Source: Acanthochromis polyacanthus (taxonomy: Eukaryota; Chordata; Actinopteri; Pomacentridae). From it: a stretch of 64,000 nt of DNA. The translations under genes were made by a program, and so were the position numbers. The notes beneath the pieces are model-generated. The model had not been told where the DNA came from. It worked only from the letters and a program-made list of their open reading frames with translations, and searched no databases. Shown piece after piece: positions 1 through 11,777 of this stretch; the first letter of the stretch is position 1, and each line of letters starts with the position of its first letter. The stretch is from contig NC_067135.1 of assembly GCF_021347895.1 (NCBI RefSeq), forward strand, positions 25,059,847-25,123,846. The letters are read 5' to 3'.

Positions 1-479
1 TGAAAACTTTAAAATTAAACTAAAAGAGCATTATGTAGCACAAAATTTTAGTTATTAGTTTAGTGGGTTGCTTGGGAATAGAAATTTGTAAAATACAATC
101 ATTCATTAAATTAAATCTTAAACATAAATGTAGTGACTGTAATGTCACTGTTTATGTGATTTATGTTATGGTTGGTTTCTGAGGTAGATTATTCTTTAAT
201 TATTACTGTTAGGTCATGGTGTCTTTGAAGAAGAAAAGTTTATTTTTATAATTCAAGGTGGGAGTATTATGTGTTGTATGCTTTTGGTTAGTACAGGTTT
301 TGTATATGCATGTTATTTGTATTGTATACGTGTATTTTTGTATGTATTGTTTATGTATTTTGTAATTTGATTTGTATGTATTTTGTGTACATGTTGCTTT
401 TTGGTGTTGTCACAAATGAAATTATGAAGACCCCAGGAAGAATAACTGCTGCTTTGCAAAAGCTGACAGGGGATCTTAA
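1..479. other. AT-rich non-coding stretch
   Basis: No coding region, RNA gene or repeat boundary is visible. The sequence is AT-rich with long T and TG runs. The short open frames here look random in composition and none resembles a known family. Confidence 0.5.
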
Positions 480-1648
480 TAAAACAAACAAACAAACTGA
501 TGTAAAGTTCTTTATATATGTGTCTTTATTAGTTAAAAGACAGGACATTGTAATTGTAAGATGTCATTGATTTACACCTGCATTTTGTGCTTCATGGCGC
601 TAGGTGTGCTGTTTGCATGTTGGACATTGTTTTACACAGACACCACCGAAGAAGAAAGGTGCAGCAGGTTCTGCACGTCGTTCTCCCCTGTGTTTTGCCG
701 ACCACGGTCAGAAAGCGGACAGCAGCAAAGCCTCAGGCATTACAGCGACACCAAAAAAATATACATTTTAATTTCACAATATTCGTTCAGTTCTTGTGTA
801 TGATCTCTGGTTTGTTATTACGATGAATCTTTCACGTCTCGGAGTGGAACTGTTACCTTTCCCACCGTTGCTATGGTGGTTGCTATGGACGCTTCCACGG
901 GCTAAAGAAAGAGAGGGGGATCTTGTTGTGGGCAGGAATAAAGTTTTTAGATCGCTGTGCGCTGACTGGTGTATGGATGAGCTCAACAAATGAACAAAAG
1001 CACGTTCATGGAAATAAATACGGTTGTTTGCATTGACAACGAGCGACTTGTGGATCATTGAAATGCAACTTGTTAACAAGGGAGCGAAGCGCGTCAACTA
1101 ATGAAAGGCCGGGGAAGACATCTCAGTAACTAGCAGTAATCACCAAGAGTTACAAACATGATTTAACAACTCAAAAAATTACACAATGCAACAATACAAA
1201 AATAAACACACCGCTTGTTTTCGTTTTTGGCAGCGTCCTAATCAACCAACATAACGCACAAAATGTGACACTGTCACAATTTAATGCCGTGAAGTGAAAT
1301 TCAGCATAAAAACAAACCAAACCAAAGATCATTTCCAATAACTGAATGGATAATGTGAAAGTGTTATATATATTTCTCGCTAAAAATGTAATCAAAATGT
1401 TTTTTTCTGTCCAAACTATCTTAAAATAATGCATTTTCCACGGAAAATAAAAGGAATAGCCGCCATGTTTTCATTTTGAGAAGCCTGCAGCAAGCAGTCA
1501 CATGACCCTTCGTCAGACCCATAGAAAAGAATTGCGGGAAAAAACGTGAGCATCTCACAATTTTCAGGCCAAAATTGTGAGATTGTAACGTTTTGCATTG
1601 TGGACAAACGTGACTATGTCACAATTTGATGTGAGACTGGGTTGCCTC
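480..1648 (-). repeat. Unclassified dispersed repeat, copy 1
   Basis: This block matches 56630-57600 in inverted orientation. Its right end (1648, read on the minus strand) begins GGCAACCCAGTCTCA, as does the left end of the second copy. Both copies share a CATGGCGG-containing segment, a GTTTGTCCAC motif near that end, and at the other end the same peptide-like stretch (FMALGVLFACWTLFYTDT at about 590-645). Relative to copy 2 an internal part is missing here. It abuts the hAT transposase at 1649 and cuts off its C-terminus. I do not recognise a transposase; a non-autonomous DNA element is the likeliest nature, by inference. Confidence 0.6.
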
Positions 1649-4600
1649 AGGACACGGTAGCAACACAGTGCACAGTCCTTGCAAGATGAGCACTTTTTGT
1701 AGACCATCTCCACCTCATCTTCAGCACCCTTTGGGCCATCCTCTGTTGTCTTATTCGTGTATTCCTCAAATACAGATGTCTTTAACCTCTTCCACTGTCC
1801 TGCCAGGCTGATGAGCTCGCTCTGTAAATTGGCGACCGTTGCTCTGTCATCAAATGGCAGCAGGCACTTACTCAACTGCTGGAGTGCTGCCTCTGGGAAA
1901 CCACCAGCCTGAGCTGTTACCTGGTTGAAGTTTTTGGGGTCTAGAAGTGCCAAATCAGCATACAAAGTGCCATTTTTCAGGAATCGCTGGTGAATGCTCC
2001 CTAAAACTGTGTCCATAATTTGATTATGGACATCAATCTTATATGATGTTTCAGCATCAGTCGTAGCCTCGTCCTGACACATCTCTCCAGGCATGGATTT
2101 CTTCTTTCTGCCACGTTTCTGTGGCAGAGAGGCCTCAGCCTCCAGCTCAGTCTCCTCATTTTGCTCCTGTATCTGATTGTTGGCCCACTGGACAAACGTG
2201 TCTGCCGCTTCCTTTACTTCAGAGAAATCTCTGCTCATGTCCTTCAGCTGTGTTTCTGCAGCCACAACCATCCGGTGAGCTGTCAGGATGTCCATTCCAC
2301 TTGTCTGGAGGTATGTTGAGACTGGTGAGGTGACATGGAAAATTCTCAGGAAAATCTGAGCTGTAAGTATTGTTTCATACTAAAGGAGCTGAGTGATGTA
2401 TCCCATTGCATTGACCCGCGCAGTGGTTCTGATGGTCTTCACATCTTTAATGGCTGAGACGGTGTGGAGTACATCAACATACAGGGCCCCATTTGGCTTT
2501 CCAAAGGAGCCAAATACCTTTGAGAGAGCAATGTCCTTGGACCACCAGTGTGTTTCTCCGATGCAGGTGAGACGTCTGTGTCTTGGGTCTTTGCTCTCCT
2601 TATCCCAGATGTTCATCCTCTGGTAGGAATCCCTGATGAAGACTGCAATGTTGTTCAGCAAGGAAAAGAGAGAGCCACTTGCCAATACACACTCTGTTGT
2701 GTCTGCCAGCACAAGGTTGAGGATGTGTGCGTAGAACCACACATGAACTTGGGTGGGGGACTTCTCAGACAGCAGTGCAGAAAAGCCATTATATTGGCCT
2801 TGCATGTTGGAGGCCCCATCAGTGGAACTTCCAATACACTGCTTCACTTCCAGGTTCATGGTCTCCAGCACCTCATTTACAAGCTGGGCAAAGTACTGCC
2901 CAGTGGATGCTTCGCATCTGATCACAGCCACAAGTCGCTCTTGAATGATGTCTGTCACATAACGAATCACAACAGAGCACTGGTCTTGGGACGTGATGTC
3001 AGGTGTGGTGTCAATCTGGATGGAGTACATGTCAGATTCCCTGATTTCGGTGGCGATGGTGACCTTCATAGAGTATTGGATAGTGGTGATGATGTAGTCA
3101 ATGGTTGTTTTAGATAGGAAAGTGACAAGGGAACCTCTACCTCCTCTTGATCCAGAGTCAGACTGATGGATTTGCTTGCTTTTTTCTATGCTGAGAGTGA
3201 GGTGTTCCTTGAGACAGACATCATATTTTCCAAGTAAAAGAATGATCTCTAAAAAATTGCCATGATCAATAGTGTCATCATCCAATGTGTGTGCTGCTTC
3301 TGCCTGCTTTCCTCTGTGGCTCAAACCCCTTTTGCAGATGAGCTTGATCACATCTATGATGCGCTCCAACACTTGTCGCCTCCTGCGGACTTGCTGTCTG
3401 TGAAGTGACATCTGAGGTCCTATGAGAAGGTCCTTAATGGTCTTTTTAGAGGACCTGAGAAAATATACCTCGGCGCAATTTCTGTGACTGTCACTTCGCT
3501 CATGCTCATCGACTCTCAGGTGTATGTGGGTGAAGGTGGTCATGCCAGTGATGAAGGAGCTGCTATCTCTAGGGTTAGCATAAGCCATGCAAAGAAAGCA
3601 GAAGAGTGTTTTGGTTTGTTCATGTCAGCCATTTCCGGTTTGTTCCATCTTTGTGACAAAATGCCCTCTGCACTACAGGGTTGTCTGCCTTCTGCTTGGG
3701 GTGAAAATGGAGGAAGAGGTCTAAAGTCTCTGGCTTTGGCCTTGTGAAATAATCAACTGATGGGGGGAACCTGACTTCTTGTCCTTGGTTTTCTGTGTCA
3801 GCAGCAGGGACATCAGACTACAAAAAGGATTAGCAATGTGAATTGTTAGTGCAGTTTTAGTGGTTTACTATCAACAGTATTTGATATTAGTGCATGTGGG
3901 TTATGGTTGGGCAAACAAGTATTATTGTCATCAGCCTTACCGTAACAAGTCTGGGATCCTCTCCTCTGTCCACATCTGGGTTATCTTCAATCTAGATAAG
4001 AGATTAATATTGTTAATTAAGCTAGTTTACCAATACTACATCATCATCAGTAGGTATTTTACATAAAAAAGAAAAATTAAATAAATTCTGGGATGGTATT
4101 ACTGAATTATTCTGATTGCGAACTTGTACAGACAAGTAAACAATTCATTAATTTATAGTCATTAAGTATTAGAGTCAATTCATTGATAATAACAGGTTCA
4201 TTTCAACCAGATGACAACGTGGCTACAAAGGTGAAAGACCCCATCCCATCATAATTAGCAACAGTACAGGCAGGTTCACATCTACAGGAAATGTCTGGTA
4301 AGTAAATGGTGGCTATTTTGGACTCCAAAGGCTAGCTAGCACTGTGCTAACAGGCTAGCTAACGCTGTGCTGAATTAACTCACTTTAACCAAATTGACAT
4401 TTTCACCAAAGCATCAACAAGTACCAAACAAGTACCAAACATAATTTACTTGCACGTCACTTGTCCCACTAACGCTGCTCGTGCTTGTGCCTGGGATGGA
4501 AAGTTCTGGACTCTTTCTAGAAACTTCTCCCGAGCGACCCCCAAATAAATCAGTTATTTTCATGCTCGTTGTTGCATGGTCTTGAAGGGATTTTCTCTTT

Positions 4601-4671
4601 TTGTCCCTCAGCTTCTCAGCGCCACCTTTTCGTTTTTGGGATTTTTTTCCATATTTTGCACTGACTCGCAT
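1649..4671 (-). pseudogene. hAT transposase (DUF4371/ZMYM1-like), decayed
   Basis: Minus-strand gene with three recognisable exons. Exon 1 (4671-4450) has a basic start, KRKGGAEKLRDKKRK. Exon 2 (3991-3941) is acidic. Exon 3 runs from 3817 downward. All junctions are GT-AG and the introns are phase 0. Exon 3 holds a TTF-type zinc-finger region (FPPSVDYF to about 3590), the DUF4371 core around 3300-2800 (SIQIDTTPDITSQDQ, SSTDGASNM) and the helical region GETHWWSKD. Lesions: an indel near 3627, an in-frame TAG at 2380-2382, and loss of the C-terminal hATC dimerisation segment where the neighbouring repeat begins at 1648. The frame on both sides of the TAG is the same, so the stop is a point lesion. 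It would have encoded a cut-and-paste transposase; this copy is dead. Confidence 0.85.
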
Positions 4672-4976
4672 CCATCCAAAGTTGCTGTTAGATGTCCATC
4701 TGGTCTGTGTGTGATTGACAGGTGACAGCAGCTGCAGAGTGAGGGAGTGAGTGGGACTTAACAGCTGCAGGGATGAAATGTGATTGGCTATCAGCAGCAA
4801 TCACAGGTAAACCAGCCTATGGTATCAGGAGCTGTCCAGCTGTCAGCCCAGCCTCCTTGTGGAGCGGACCATAGCGCTAGACTTTTTTTTTTTTTTTCCT
4901 CGTGGTCCGACCGGCCCACAGCCGCATCGGCCCACCGGGGATATGCCCGGTATCCCCGAACGTCAGTCCGTCCCTG
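1649..4976 (-). mobile_element. hAT transposon, 5' end intact, 3' end lost
   Basis: The outer end at 4976 reads, on the minus strand, CAGGGACGGACTGACG, a typical hAT terminal inverted repeat. The matching second terminus and 8-bp target duplication are not present; the element stops at the repeat ending at 1648. It sits at the start of the Tc1 transposase remnant that begins at 4977. Confidence 0.7.
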
Positions 4977-5882
4977 CTGTGGTCATGGAAAAGATGTGAA
5001 TCTGTCTCAGAAGGGTCAAATTATTGGTCTGCATCAAGCAAAGAAAACAACTAAGGAGATTTCTGAAACTACTGAAATTAGGTTAAGAACCACCCAAAGC
5101 ATTATTAAAACCTGGAAGGATAGTGGAAAACCATCACCTTTGAGGAACAAACTCTTAGAGGATTGTAGGAAATCAACAGTAGAATTCATGGCTATGTTTA
5201 ATGGTGAAAGTAAGAACATTTCCACACATAATGTGAAGGGAACTCAAAGGATGGGGCCTAAACAGCTGTAGTTCTAATAAAACCAGTGATCAATGAGGCT
5301 AATTATGAAAAACAGGCTTCAATTTGCTTTGAAGCACAAAGATTGGACTCTGGAACAATGGAAGAAGGTTTGATGAGTCCAGATTTACCCTGTTCCAGAG
5401 TGATGGGGGCATCAGGGTAAGAAGAGAGGAGGATGAAGTGATGAACTCATCATGGCTAGTGTCTTCCAGCCTGTGGTGGTTAGGGTTATGAGCTGGGGTT
5501 GGTCAGGTTCAGCAGCGTTATGTTCCCAAAGAATGAGGTCAGCTGATACCTGAAGATACTGAATGACCAGGGGCCTCACTTATAAAGCTTGCGTACGCAC
5601 AAAACAGGGCTAGAAAGTGGCGTACGCCACTTTCTACGCAAAGGTTGTGATTTATAAAAACAATCTTGGCGTGAGAATGTGCGCACCGGTGCGCCAACTT
5701 TGATGCTTGCTCATGCACATTTTGGAGACAGAGGGAACGGCAGTGCCTGAGAGTGAAGTGGTGAATTGAAACCAGATTGATCTCAAACCTTTATTGTCAT
5801 CACATATTAGACTTGTAGAGCCGGATAATCATAAACCCTAATTGTTGTAGATGTTCATATAGTGCGCCATTCGACCTACGAC

Positions 5883-6650
5883 TGTCAGGGCTCCCTCTTC
5901 ACCCCCGTCCTTCCCACCTGACATCCCCAATACCCCCTTTTCCTATCTGTTCCTCCCTTTCTGTCCCTCAGTTTCTGTCTGGTCTCCCATCTGCTCCTCT
6001 GCCCTGTCTCGCTCTCTGTCTCCCATCCGCTCCTCTGCCCTGTCTCTCGCTCTGCAGCTCGGCGCCTGAGTGGAGTTCGGCTTCCCAGCTGACTCCACTC
6101 AGGCAATCAACCACCTCTACGGCTCCCGGACAGCTGAAGGACATCGACTTGATTACACACCTCTGCAATAAGAACCGGCTCATCCTTCCACTCCCTGCCA
6201 GATTGTTGAACAAAGACCTCACAGTCAGTTCGCTCTCTAGCCTCCTGTTTAATCTGTTTGAGTTTGCCATTTTCTTACGTTGTTTTCTCCTGCCTTCACC
6301 CGGACCCAGCTGTCTGGGATCCAGCCGCCCAGAACCCTCATCTGCTCTCCCCAGCCAATTCGTCACCGGTTTCCCCCCTCACTGGACCCTCTGTTCCTGC
6401 CTGGACCCCCCGTTCTTGCCTGGACCCCTGTTCCTGCCTGGACCCCCCTGACCTGCTTCCCTCCCAACCACTCGGAGACCCACCTGGCCAAACCCCCCAC
6501 TACTTCAGCCGCTCCCCGCTCCCCGCTCCTGCACCCTGGTTTTTCCCCCACCGAGCCACTGTTCACCCCCTTACAATAAAACTCCTCCTCAGTTCCACCG
6601 GCCTTGGTAGTGTGGCTTTCTGTTTGGGACCGCCTTCTGTGATCGTGACA
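5883..6650 (+). repeat. 5' LTR of LTR element 1
   Basis: This 768-bp LTR begins TG and ends CA. A polyadenylation signal AATAAA lies at 6576-6581, and a few units of a tandem CCTGGACCCC-type motif lie near 6385-6450. Compared with the 3' LTR it has extra segments near 6114-6160 and in the tandem motif, so the pair has diverged by indels since insertion. Confidence 0.88.
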
Positions 6651-6667
6651 GAACAATCTGGCCAAAC

Positions 6668-8124
6668 ATGGACCCGGAGAACTCACCGCCAAGGCCGGAC
6701 CTGCCCACTCCACTCGACATCAGGCAACTCCATCAAACCTTCCGTCAGCTCACAGCCAACTATCAGAAGATGCATACTCAACTCACCGTTTTAGCCAGTC
6801 AGATATCCCAGGTAGCTCCCAACCCGACCCTGATAATTCAATACAGCCAAGCTTTACAGGATGTTGCCGCCACAAAGGCACGATGGAACCACTTCTTCGC
6901 CCTGCTCACTCAAGTATCCTCATCTCCAGCCCAGCCCGCGCCATTTTCCTTTCCACCAGTGCCACCAGCTGCGGACCCAGCCGACACCCAGACCCTAATT
7001 CAAAACACGCCCGTGGACATCTTCTCCTCCTGCGAGGAGCACAGCATTTATTTCAATGTGCTATACGATTTGTGGGAGAAATGGAGGGAAGACCCCAAAG
7101 ACTCGAGCATAACCCTGGGCCACAAGCGAGCAGGCCAGCGACCCAGATTAGCCGACCACTTACCAGGTTACATTCGTGAATTCTTGAGTGCTCCTCTGAC
7201 TGACCCACCTGGTGACTCCCCTGGCAGCCAACCGGGCCCTGTCTCCCCGCCGCCCATGGAACCGCCTGCCAAGCGGCCGGGCCGTCGAAGACGCGAGGCC
7301 GGGAGGCACCGTGGCCCCCCGGCTCCAGTTCCGGCCCCGCCTCCTGTTCCTGTGGGGGTCGACGCCCCCCCTCCTGTTCCCGTGGGTGTTGACGCCCCGC
7401 CTCCGCTCCCTGGAACCTCGGCAGCCGTAGAAAGGCTTAAGGCCTCCCCTGAGTCCATGAAGAGGCTTTGCGCCTCCCATCCTGTGCCGCCCCCGGAGGG
7501 GCCCCTGGATCCTGTGCCGCCCCCGGAGGGGTCCCACCTCCGCCGGCCCCCAGTCCGGCCCGGCCCCCGGAGGGGTCCCGCCTCCGCCGGCCTCCAACCC
7601 AGTTTCCTGTCCGGCCCCCGGGCCGCCCGCCGGAGTGGCCCCTCCTGTCTGTCCAGCTCCTACCTGCCCAGTCCCCGGACCATCCTCTGGTGCAGTCCAT
7701 CTAGTTTCCAGGCCGCCCTCCAATACGGCCCCTCCCACCTAGCCAGCCCCAGTCTGTCAAGCCCCGGCCCGTCCGGTCCCTGCCCTACCTGCCTCAGCCA
7801 GCCCCGCCTCCAGGCCGCCCTCTAAAGTGGATCCTCAGGCTGGTCCGGCCTCGACCTGTCCCGCCTTCGGGCCATCCCCCTGATCGGACCCTCCGGCTTG
7901 CCCAGCCTCGACCGGGCAGCCCACCGGAACGGACCCTCCGTCCTGTCCATCCACGGCCAGTCCGGCCCCCGGGCCGCCCACCGCAACGGACCCTCCGTCC
8001 TGTCCATCCACGGCCAGTCCGGCCCCCGGGCCGCCCACCGCAACGGACCCTCCGTCCTGTCCATCCCCGGCTGGTTCAGCCTTCAGGCCGACCCCCGGAG
8101 CTACTGCCTGGCTAGTCTAGTCCC
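6668..8124 (+). pseudogene. Proline-rich ORF of LTR element 1, frameshifted
   Basis: The ATG at 6668 follows the 5' LTR by 17 bp. The frame is open to 7825 (385 codons). Residues 1-210 form the conserved region shared with element 2: MDPENSPPRPD, FRQL, YSQALQDVAATKA, SCEEHS, LWEKWRE, ADHLPGY. An arginine cluster (about 225-235) follows, then PPVPVGVDAPPP repeats and PPPEG motifs. After 7825 the repeat reading PVRPPGRPPQRTLRP continues in another frame to a stop at 8122-8124, preceded by PSGRPPELLP, the same end as in element 2. This suggests a longer ancestral ORF broken by indels. The function is unknown; it is placed where gag would be, but I see no gag hallmark. Confidence 0.7.
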
Positions 8125-8375
8125 CGTCCTCCCCTGCCCTCAGTCCTCCGCTGCCCTCAGTCCTGCCCTGCCCTCAGTCCTGCCCTGCCCTCAGTCCAGT
8201 CCAGTTCAGTTTTATTTCAGTCCCTCTCCCATTTCTCTCCCTCCCGTCCTTCCTGTCCCCCGTCCTTCCTGTCCCCTTCTGAGTCCCCTTCTGCCCTTGG
8301 TCGCCGTGGGTTCTCACCCCGGCTGATCTCGTAGGGCGCCAGGAGGCGCCCATTGAGGGGGGAGGGGGGGGGTAC

Positions 8376-9072
8376 TGTCAGGGCTCCCTCCTCACCCCCG
8401 TCCTTCCCACCTGACATCCCCAATACCCCCTTTTCCCATCTGTTCCTCCCTTTCTGTCCCTCAGTTTCTGTCTAGTCTCCCATCCGCTCCTCTGCCCTGT
8501 CTCGCTCTCTGTCTCCCATCCGCTCCTCTGCCCTGTCTCTCCCTCTGCAGCTCGGCGCCTGAGTGGAGTCCGGCTTCCCAGCTGACTCCACTCAGGCAAT
8601 CAACCACCTCTGCAATAAGAACCGGCTCATCCTTCCACTCCCTGCCAGATTGCTGAACAAAGACCTCACAGTCAGTTCGCTCTCTAGCCTCCTGTTTAAT
8701 CTGTTTGACTTTGCCATTTTCTTACATTGTTTTCTCCTGCCTTCACCCAGACCCAGCTGTCCGGGATCCAGCCGCCCAGAACCCTCGTCTGCTCTCCCCA
8801 GCCAATTCGTCACCGGTTTCCCCCCTCACTGGACCCCCCGTTCTTGCCTGGACCCCTGTTCCTGCCTGGACCCCCCCTGACCTGCTTCCCTCCCAACCAC
8901 TCGGAGACCCACCTGGCCAAACCCCCCACTACTTCAGCCACTCCCCACTCCTGCACCCTGGTTTTTCCCCCACCGAGCCACTATTCACCCCCTTACAATA
9001 AAACTCCTCCTCAGTTCCACCGGCCTTGGTAGTGTGGCTTTCTGTTCGGGTCCGCCTTCTGAGATCGTGACA
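8376..9072 (+). repeat. 3' LTR of LTR element 1
   Basis: This 697-bp LTR pairs with 5883-6650. It ends TGACA directly before the second ACGAC, and AATAAA is at 8997-9002. It begins right after the polypurine tract and GGTAC. Confidence 0.88.
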
Positions 9073-9706
9073 ACGACTGTATTTGCAGAACTATGTTCAT
9101 ATATCAAACTTTCATCTTCAAATGATATAGAGCGGTGAGTGGCACTGATTGATTACTAATTTGGAAAAGGCATGTGACAATCAGTCCAATCGCTGATCAA
9201 GCGGATAAATAGCGGGTGACAGCCGTGTGTAATGTGGCACAATGGATGCGCTGGCATTGCCAGAAGATCACGATAAGAATGGAGAGATTTTAGGGATCAC
9301 GGGGATTTGCCCATGACAGTGACTGGCTAATAAGCTGATTCAGATTCCCTAGAGCAGTGCTCTTGGATCTATGTGCTGAACTGGGCCGTCTTAGACAGAC
9401 CCACCCGCCGAAACCACGCCATCCCGGTACAGACACAGGAGCTGACGACTCGGGGGTTTCTGGCGACCGGCTCCTTCCAGCGGGAAGTGGCCGACAGGTA
9501 TGTGTTTTATATGAAGAATATATGAGGTTACATTTGTTGTCTAAATCCCGTTAATTTCTGATATACAGTTAAATGATGTCCTTTAGGTCTGGGATATCAC
9601 AACCATCCCTCAGCGCAATAATGCCAGCTGTTTTGGATGACATTATAAACATGACCAGTCAATACATCAGGTTTCCTTACACTGTGGGTGAACAGGCCAA
9701 CATTAA

Positions 9707-10620
9707 AGCTCGTGTCCGGAGTTTGAATCGCAGCGTCTCCCAAAACACTGTTGGTCCCACCCTCCCTCTGATTTCGCCCCTTTATTTGTGCACGCGCGCA
9801 GTACATGAGAGTGGTGCCCGGAGTGCTGCAGCATCTTGCCTGTTTTGCTGTTTTCCACTCCTCTACATTTAGTACATTTAGTAAATAATAAAGGAATTAT
9901 GTTAGAATTCTGTATTGAGTCTAACTTGTCCTAATACCAAAATAACATGAATCTGCTAGGACGAACGAGTAAAGTTTCAATATGTGATTACACTCGTGTA
10001 TCCCTCTCGATGATGTTGTTTATCAAACTTAGTGCATTTACGCGTGTATATGTGTTAGATTGTTTATTTATTTCTATCTAGAGTTCAGAATTGCATGACT
10101 CCTCTGACGAAGAGTATGTCCCAGATGCCCCAACATCTTCCTCCAGAGGTCGGGCATCTAAACGAAGCCGTCAGGCGGGCTATGGAGGCCGTGGTCGGGG
10201 AGCGACGCGAGCACCCCGAGCCAAAAAACGTCCTGCAGTCTCTTGGCCTGACAAGCCGTGGGATTGGTAACTTTTCTGGAAGTTGCTGATCCCTGATGCT
10301 CTCTCCTCCACAAGCAAAACAAATGTGCGCGCAGTTGCGTAGTGCGTAGCTCGCCCACCTCTGCATGGGCTTGCTTGCTGTGCGTGTAACCGTTGATTGA
10401 CAGCATGACAAAGCTGAAGCTCGAACTTGATTGGTCGGCAGCGACCGGCGCTTTTTGGAATAACATGGGGGTCTATGAGAGGAAGGCGGAGCTCAGGAAT
10501 AAATTTTCATATCGCGTCATACTAACATTATATTATAGTATCGAACTAGACTAACACATTTAAGCTTTGTTAAACAATGATACATAAATTGAAAACAAAC
10601 GGAAACTCCGGACACGAGCT
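9707..10620 (+). mobile_element. TTAA-flanked transposon, piggyBac-type deletion derivative
   Basis: Perfect 18-bp terminal inverted repeats, AGCTCGTGTCCGGAGTTT and its complement, bound 914 bp. TTAA is duplicated at 9703-9706 and 10621-10624. Precise removal restores the Harbinger reading frame. TTAA duplication is the hallmark of piggyBac elements, although this terminal sequence is not the usual CCC start. One exon-like segment is inside. Confidence 0.8.
10082..10266 (+). CDS. Exon-like acidic/RG-rich segment, possible piggyBac N-terminus
   Basis: The segment follows a pyrimidine-rich tract ending TCTAG and ends at GATTG|GTAAC. It reads without a stop as an acidic start (DSSDEEYVPDAP), then serine, arginine and glycine-rich text (GYGGRGRGATRAP) and a tryptophan pair (KPWDW). 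Acidic then RG-rich N-termini are common in piggyBac-type transposases, and the flanking TTAA fits. No catalytic domain follows. Assignment is by context and composition only. Confidence 0.4.
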
Positions 10621-11230
10621 TTAAATGGCAATTTGCAGCGATGTCCACTTTCCCAAATGTAATTGGCGTAACTGACTGCACTCATGTTGCTGTAAGGGCG
10701 CCGAGTGAAAATGAATTTGTCTATGTGAACCGAAAAAATGTACATTCAATCAATTTACAAATTATTTGTACATCGGACATGATCATAACAAATTTAGTGG
10801 CAGGGTGGCCTGGGTCAACACATGACTCATTCATCCTGACGCACAGCAGTGAAAAGACTGCCGGCCGGCGCTGCGTAAAATGCCGTGGATCAACAGCTTA
10901 TTTATATACAGATACATTCATGAGTTACTTTGCATTGACCATTCATGGTAAAATGTGGGTGTGTTGTGGGCGGAATGTGACGTGGATCCACCTGTGCAAT
11001 CTTCCAGCTGGTGTGTGATTTATCAAGAAATTGCGTGCAGCTGTGCTTGCGCACAGTTTTATAAATCAGGGGTGAAGGGCATACGCCTATTTCAGATTTT
11101 TGGCGTACGCAAACTTTTAGTATGGATCCTACGCAGTGTTTTATAAATGAGGCCCCAGATCTTTCCATCAATGGAGTTTTTCTTCCCTGATGGCATGGAC
11201 ATGTTCCAAGATGACGACGTCAGGATTCAT

Positions 11231-11777
11231 AAGATAAGATAATCCTTTATGACTCCCACGTCATGGGAAATTCAGTGTTCCAGCAGCAAACATCTTTGAG
11301 AGCAGCACTAAACCATATGTATAGTAATGAAAATAATTATAACTAGACGAGCCCTCAGTAGAGGGCAGAACCACGCCCATGCATGCAATATGCCAGAAAT
11401 GTGCTAAGTGACCCCTGTGACCATGACCATGACCTGCTAACCACTAACTCCACAACTGAGCAGGGGACCTTAGACCGATCATCAGTGCCAAGGTTGATCA
11501 TCCTGACTTCAGCACTTGCAGAGATATCTGACTGGACATACCCACCCACACACCCACATACATACTTACCCAGCCAGCCACATACCGAACCCCGCTGATG
11601 TGCACGTCAGGCGTGGTTGATAACAACAATATGTGCAATATATACAAGAATGAAGAAAGAAAAATGAATGAATACAGTAGAACTACACTAAAAGTGACAT
11701 CAGCTTAAAGTGGCTTGTGGAATAAATATAACTGTTAAAGTGCAAAGAAAATACCGGCAGTGCAAAGAATTGTTGTG
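11231..11777 (-). mobile_element. Retroposon-like insertion with TTCAT duplication
   Basis: The block interrupts the Tc1 remnant, whose frame resumes at 11778. TTCAT occurs at 11226-11230 and again at 11778-11782. Read on the minus strand it ends in AAGGATTATC-TTATC-TT, a simple tail as expected of a LINE or SINE 3' end. The family is not identified. Confidence 0.5.

Larger units (their letters stand above)
5883..9072 (+). mobile_element. Non-autonomous LTR retroelement, copy 1 (no pol)
   Basis: Two LTRs (5883-6650, 8376-9072) start TGTCAGGGCT and end GTGACA. A 5-bp target duplication ACGAC flanks the unit (5878-5882, 9073-9077). A polypurine tract (TTGAGGGG then a G run) ends at GGTAC just before the 3' LTR. 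The 1.7-kb interior has one ORF beginning at 6668 and no reverse transcriptase, integrase, protease or CCHC knuckle. No canonical tRNA primer site follows the 5' LTR; self-priming as in sushi-type Gypsy elements is possible but not shown. It is a relative of the element at 28234-33094. Confidence 0.88.
9340..10870 (+). pseudogene. Harbinger (HARBI1-like) transposase remnant
   Basis: Exon-like segment 9350-9497 encodes LLDLCAELGRL and, after a frame change, IPVQTQELTTRGFLATGSF; it ends at a GT donor. The second exon starts at 9587 after TTTAG (PSLSAIMPAVLDDIINMTSQ, RFPYTVGEQANIK). It is interrupted at 9703 and resumes at 10621 with STFPNVIGVTDCTHVAVRAP and WPGSTHDSFI, the PIF/Harbinger DDE core with its first catalytic D. 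After about 10850 the C-terminal half, with the remaining acidic residues, is deleted. Removing the 9707-10620 insertion and one TTAA rejoins the exon in frame. Confidence 0.8.
5571..11155 (+). mobile_element. PIF/Harbinger transposon with nested insertions
   Basis: Terminal inverted repeats begin GGGCCTCAYTTATAAA at both ends, and a 3-bp target duplication CAG lies at 5568-5570 and 11156-11158. The subterminal parts are rich in GCGTACGC motifs. Inside are transposase exons of the HARBI1/PIF type. The element is interrupted by an LTR retroelement (5878-9077 including its duplication) and a TTAA element (9703-10624). It lies inside a Tc1 remnant, whose reading resumes exactly after the second CAG. 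Confidence 0.88.
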
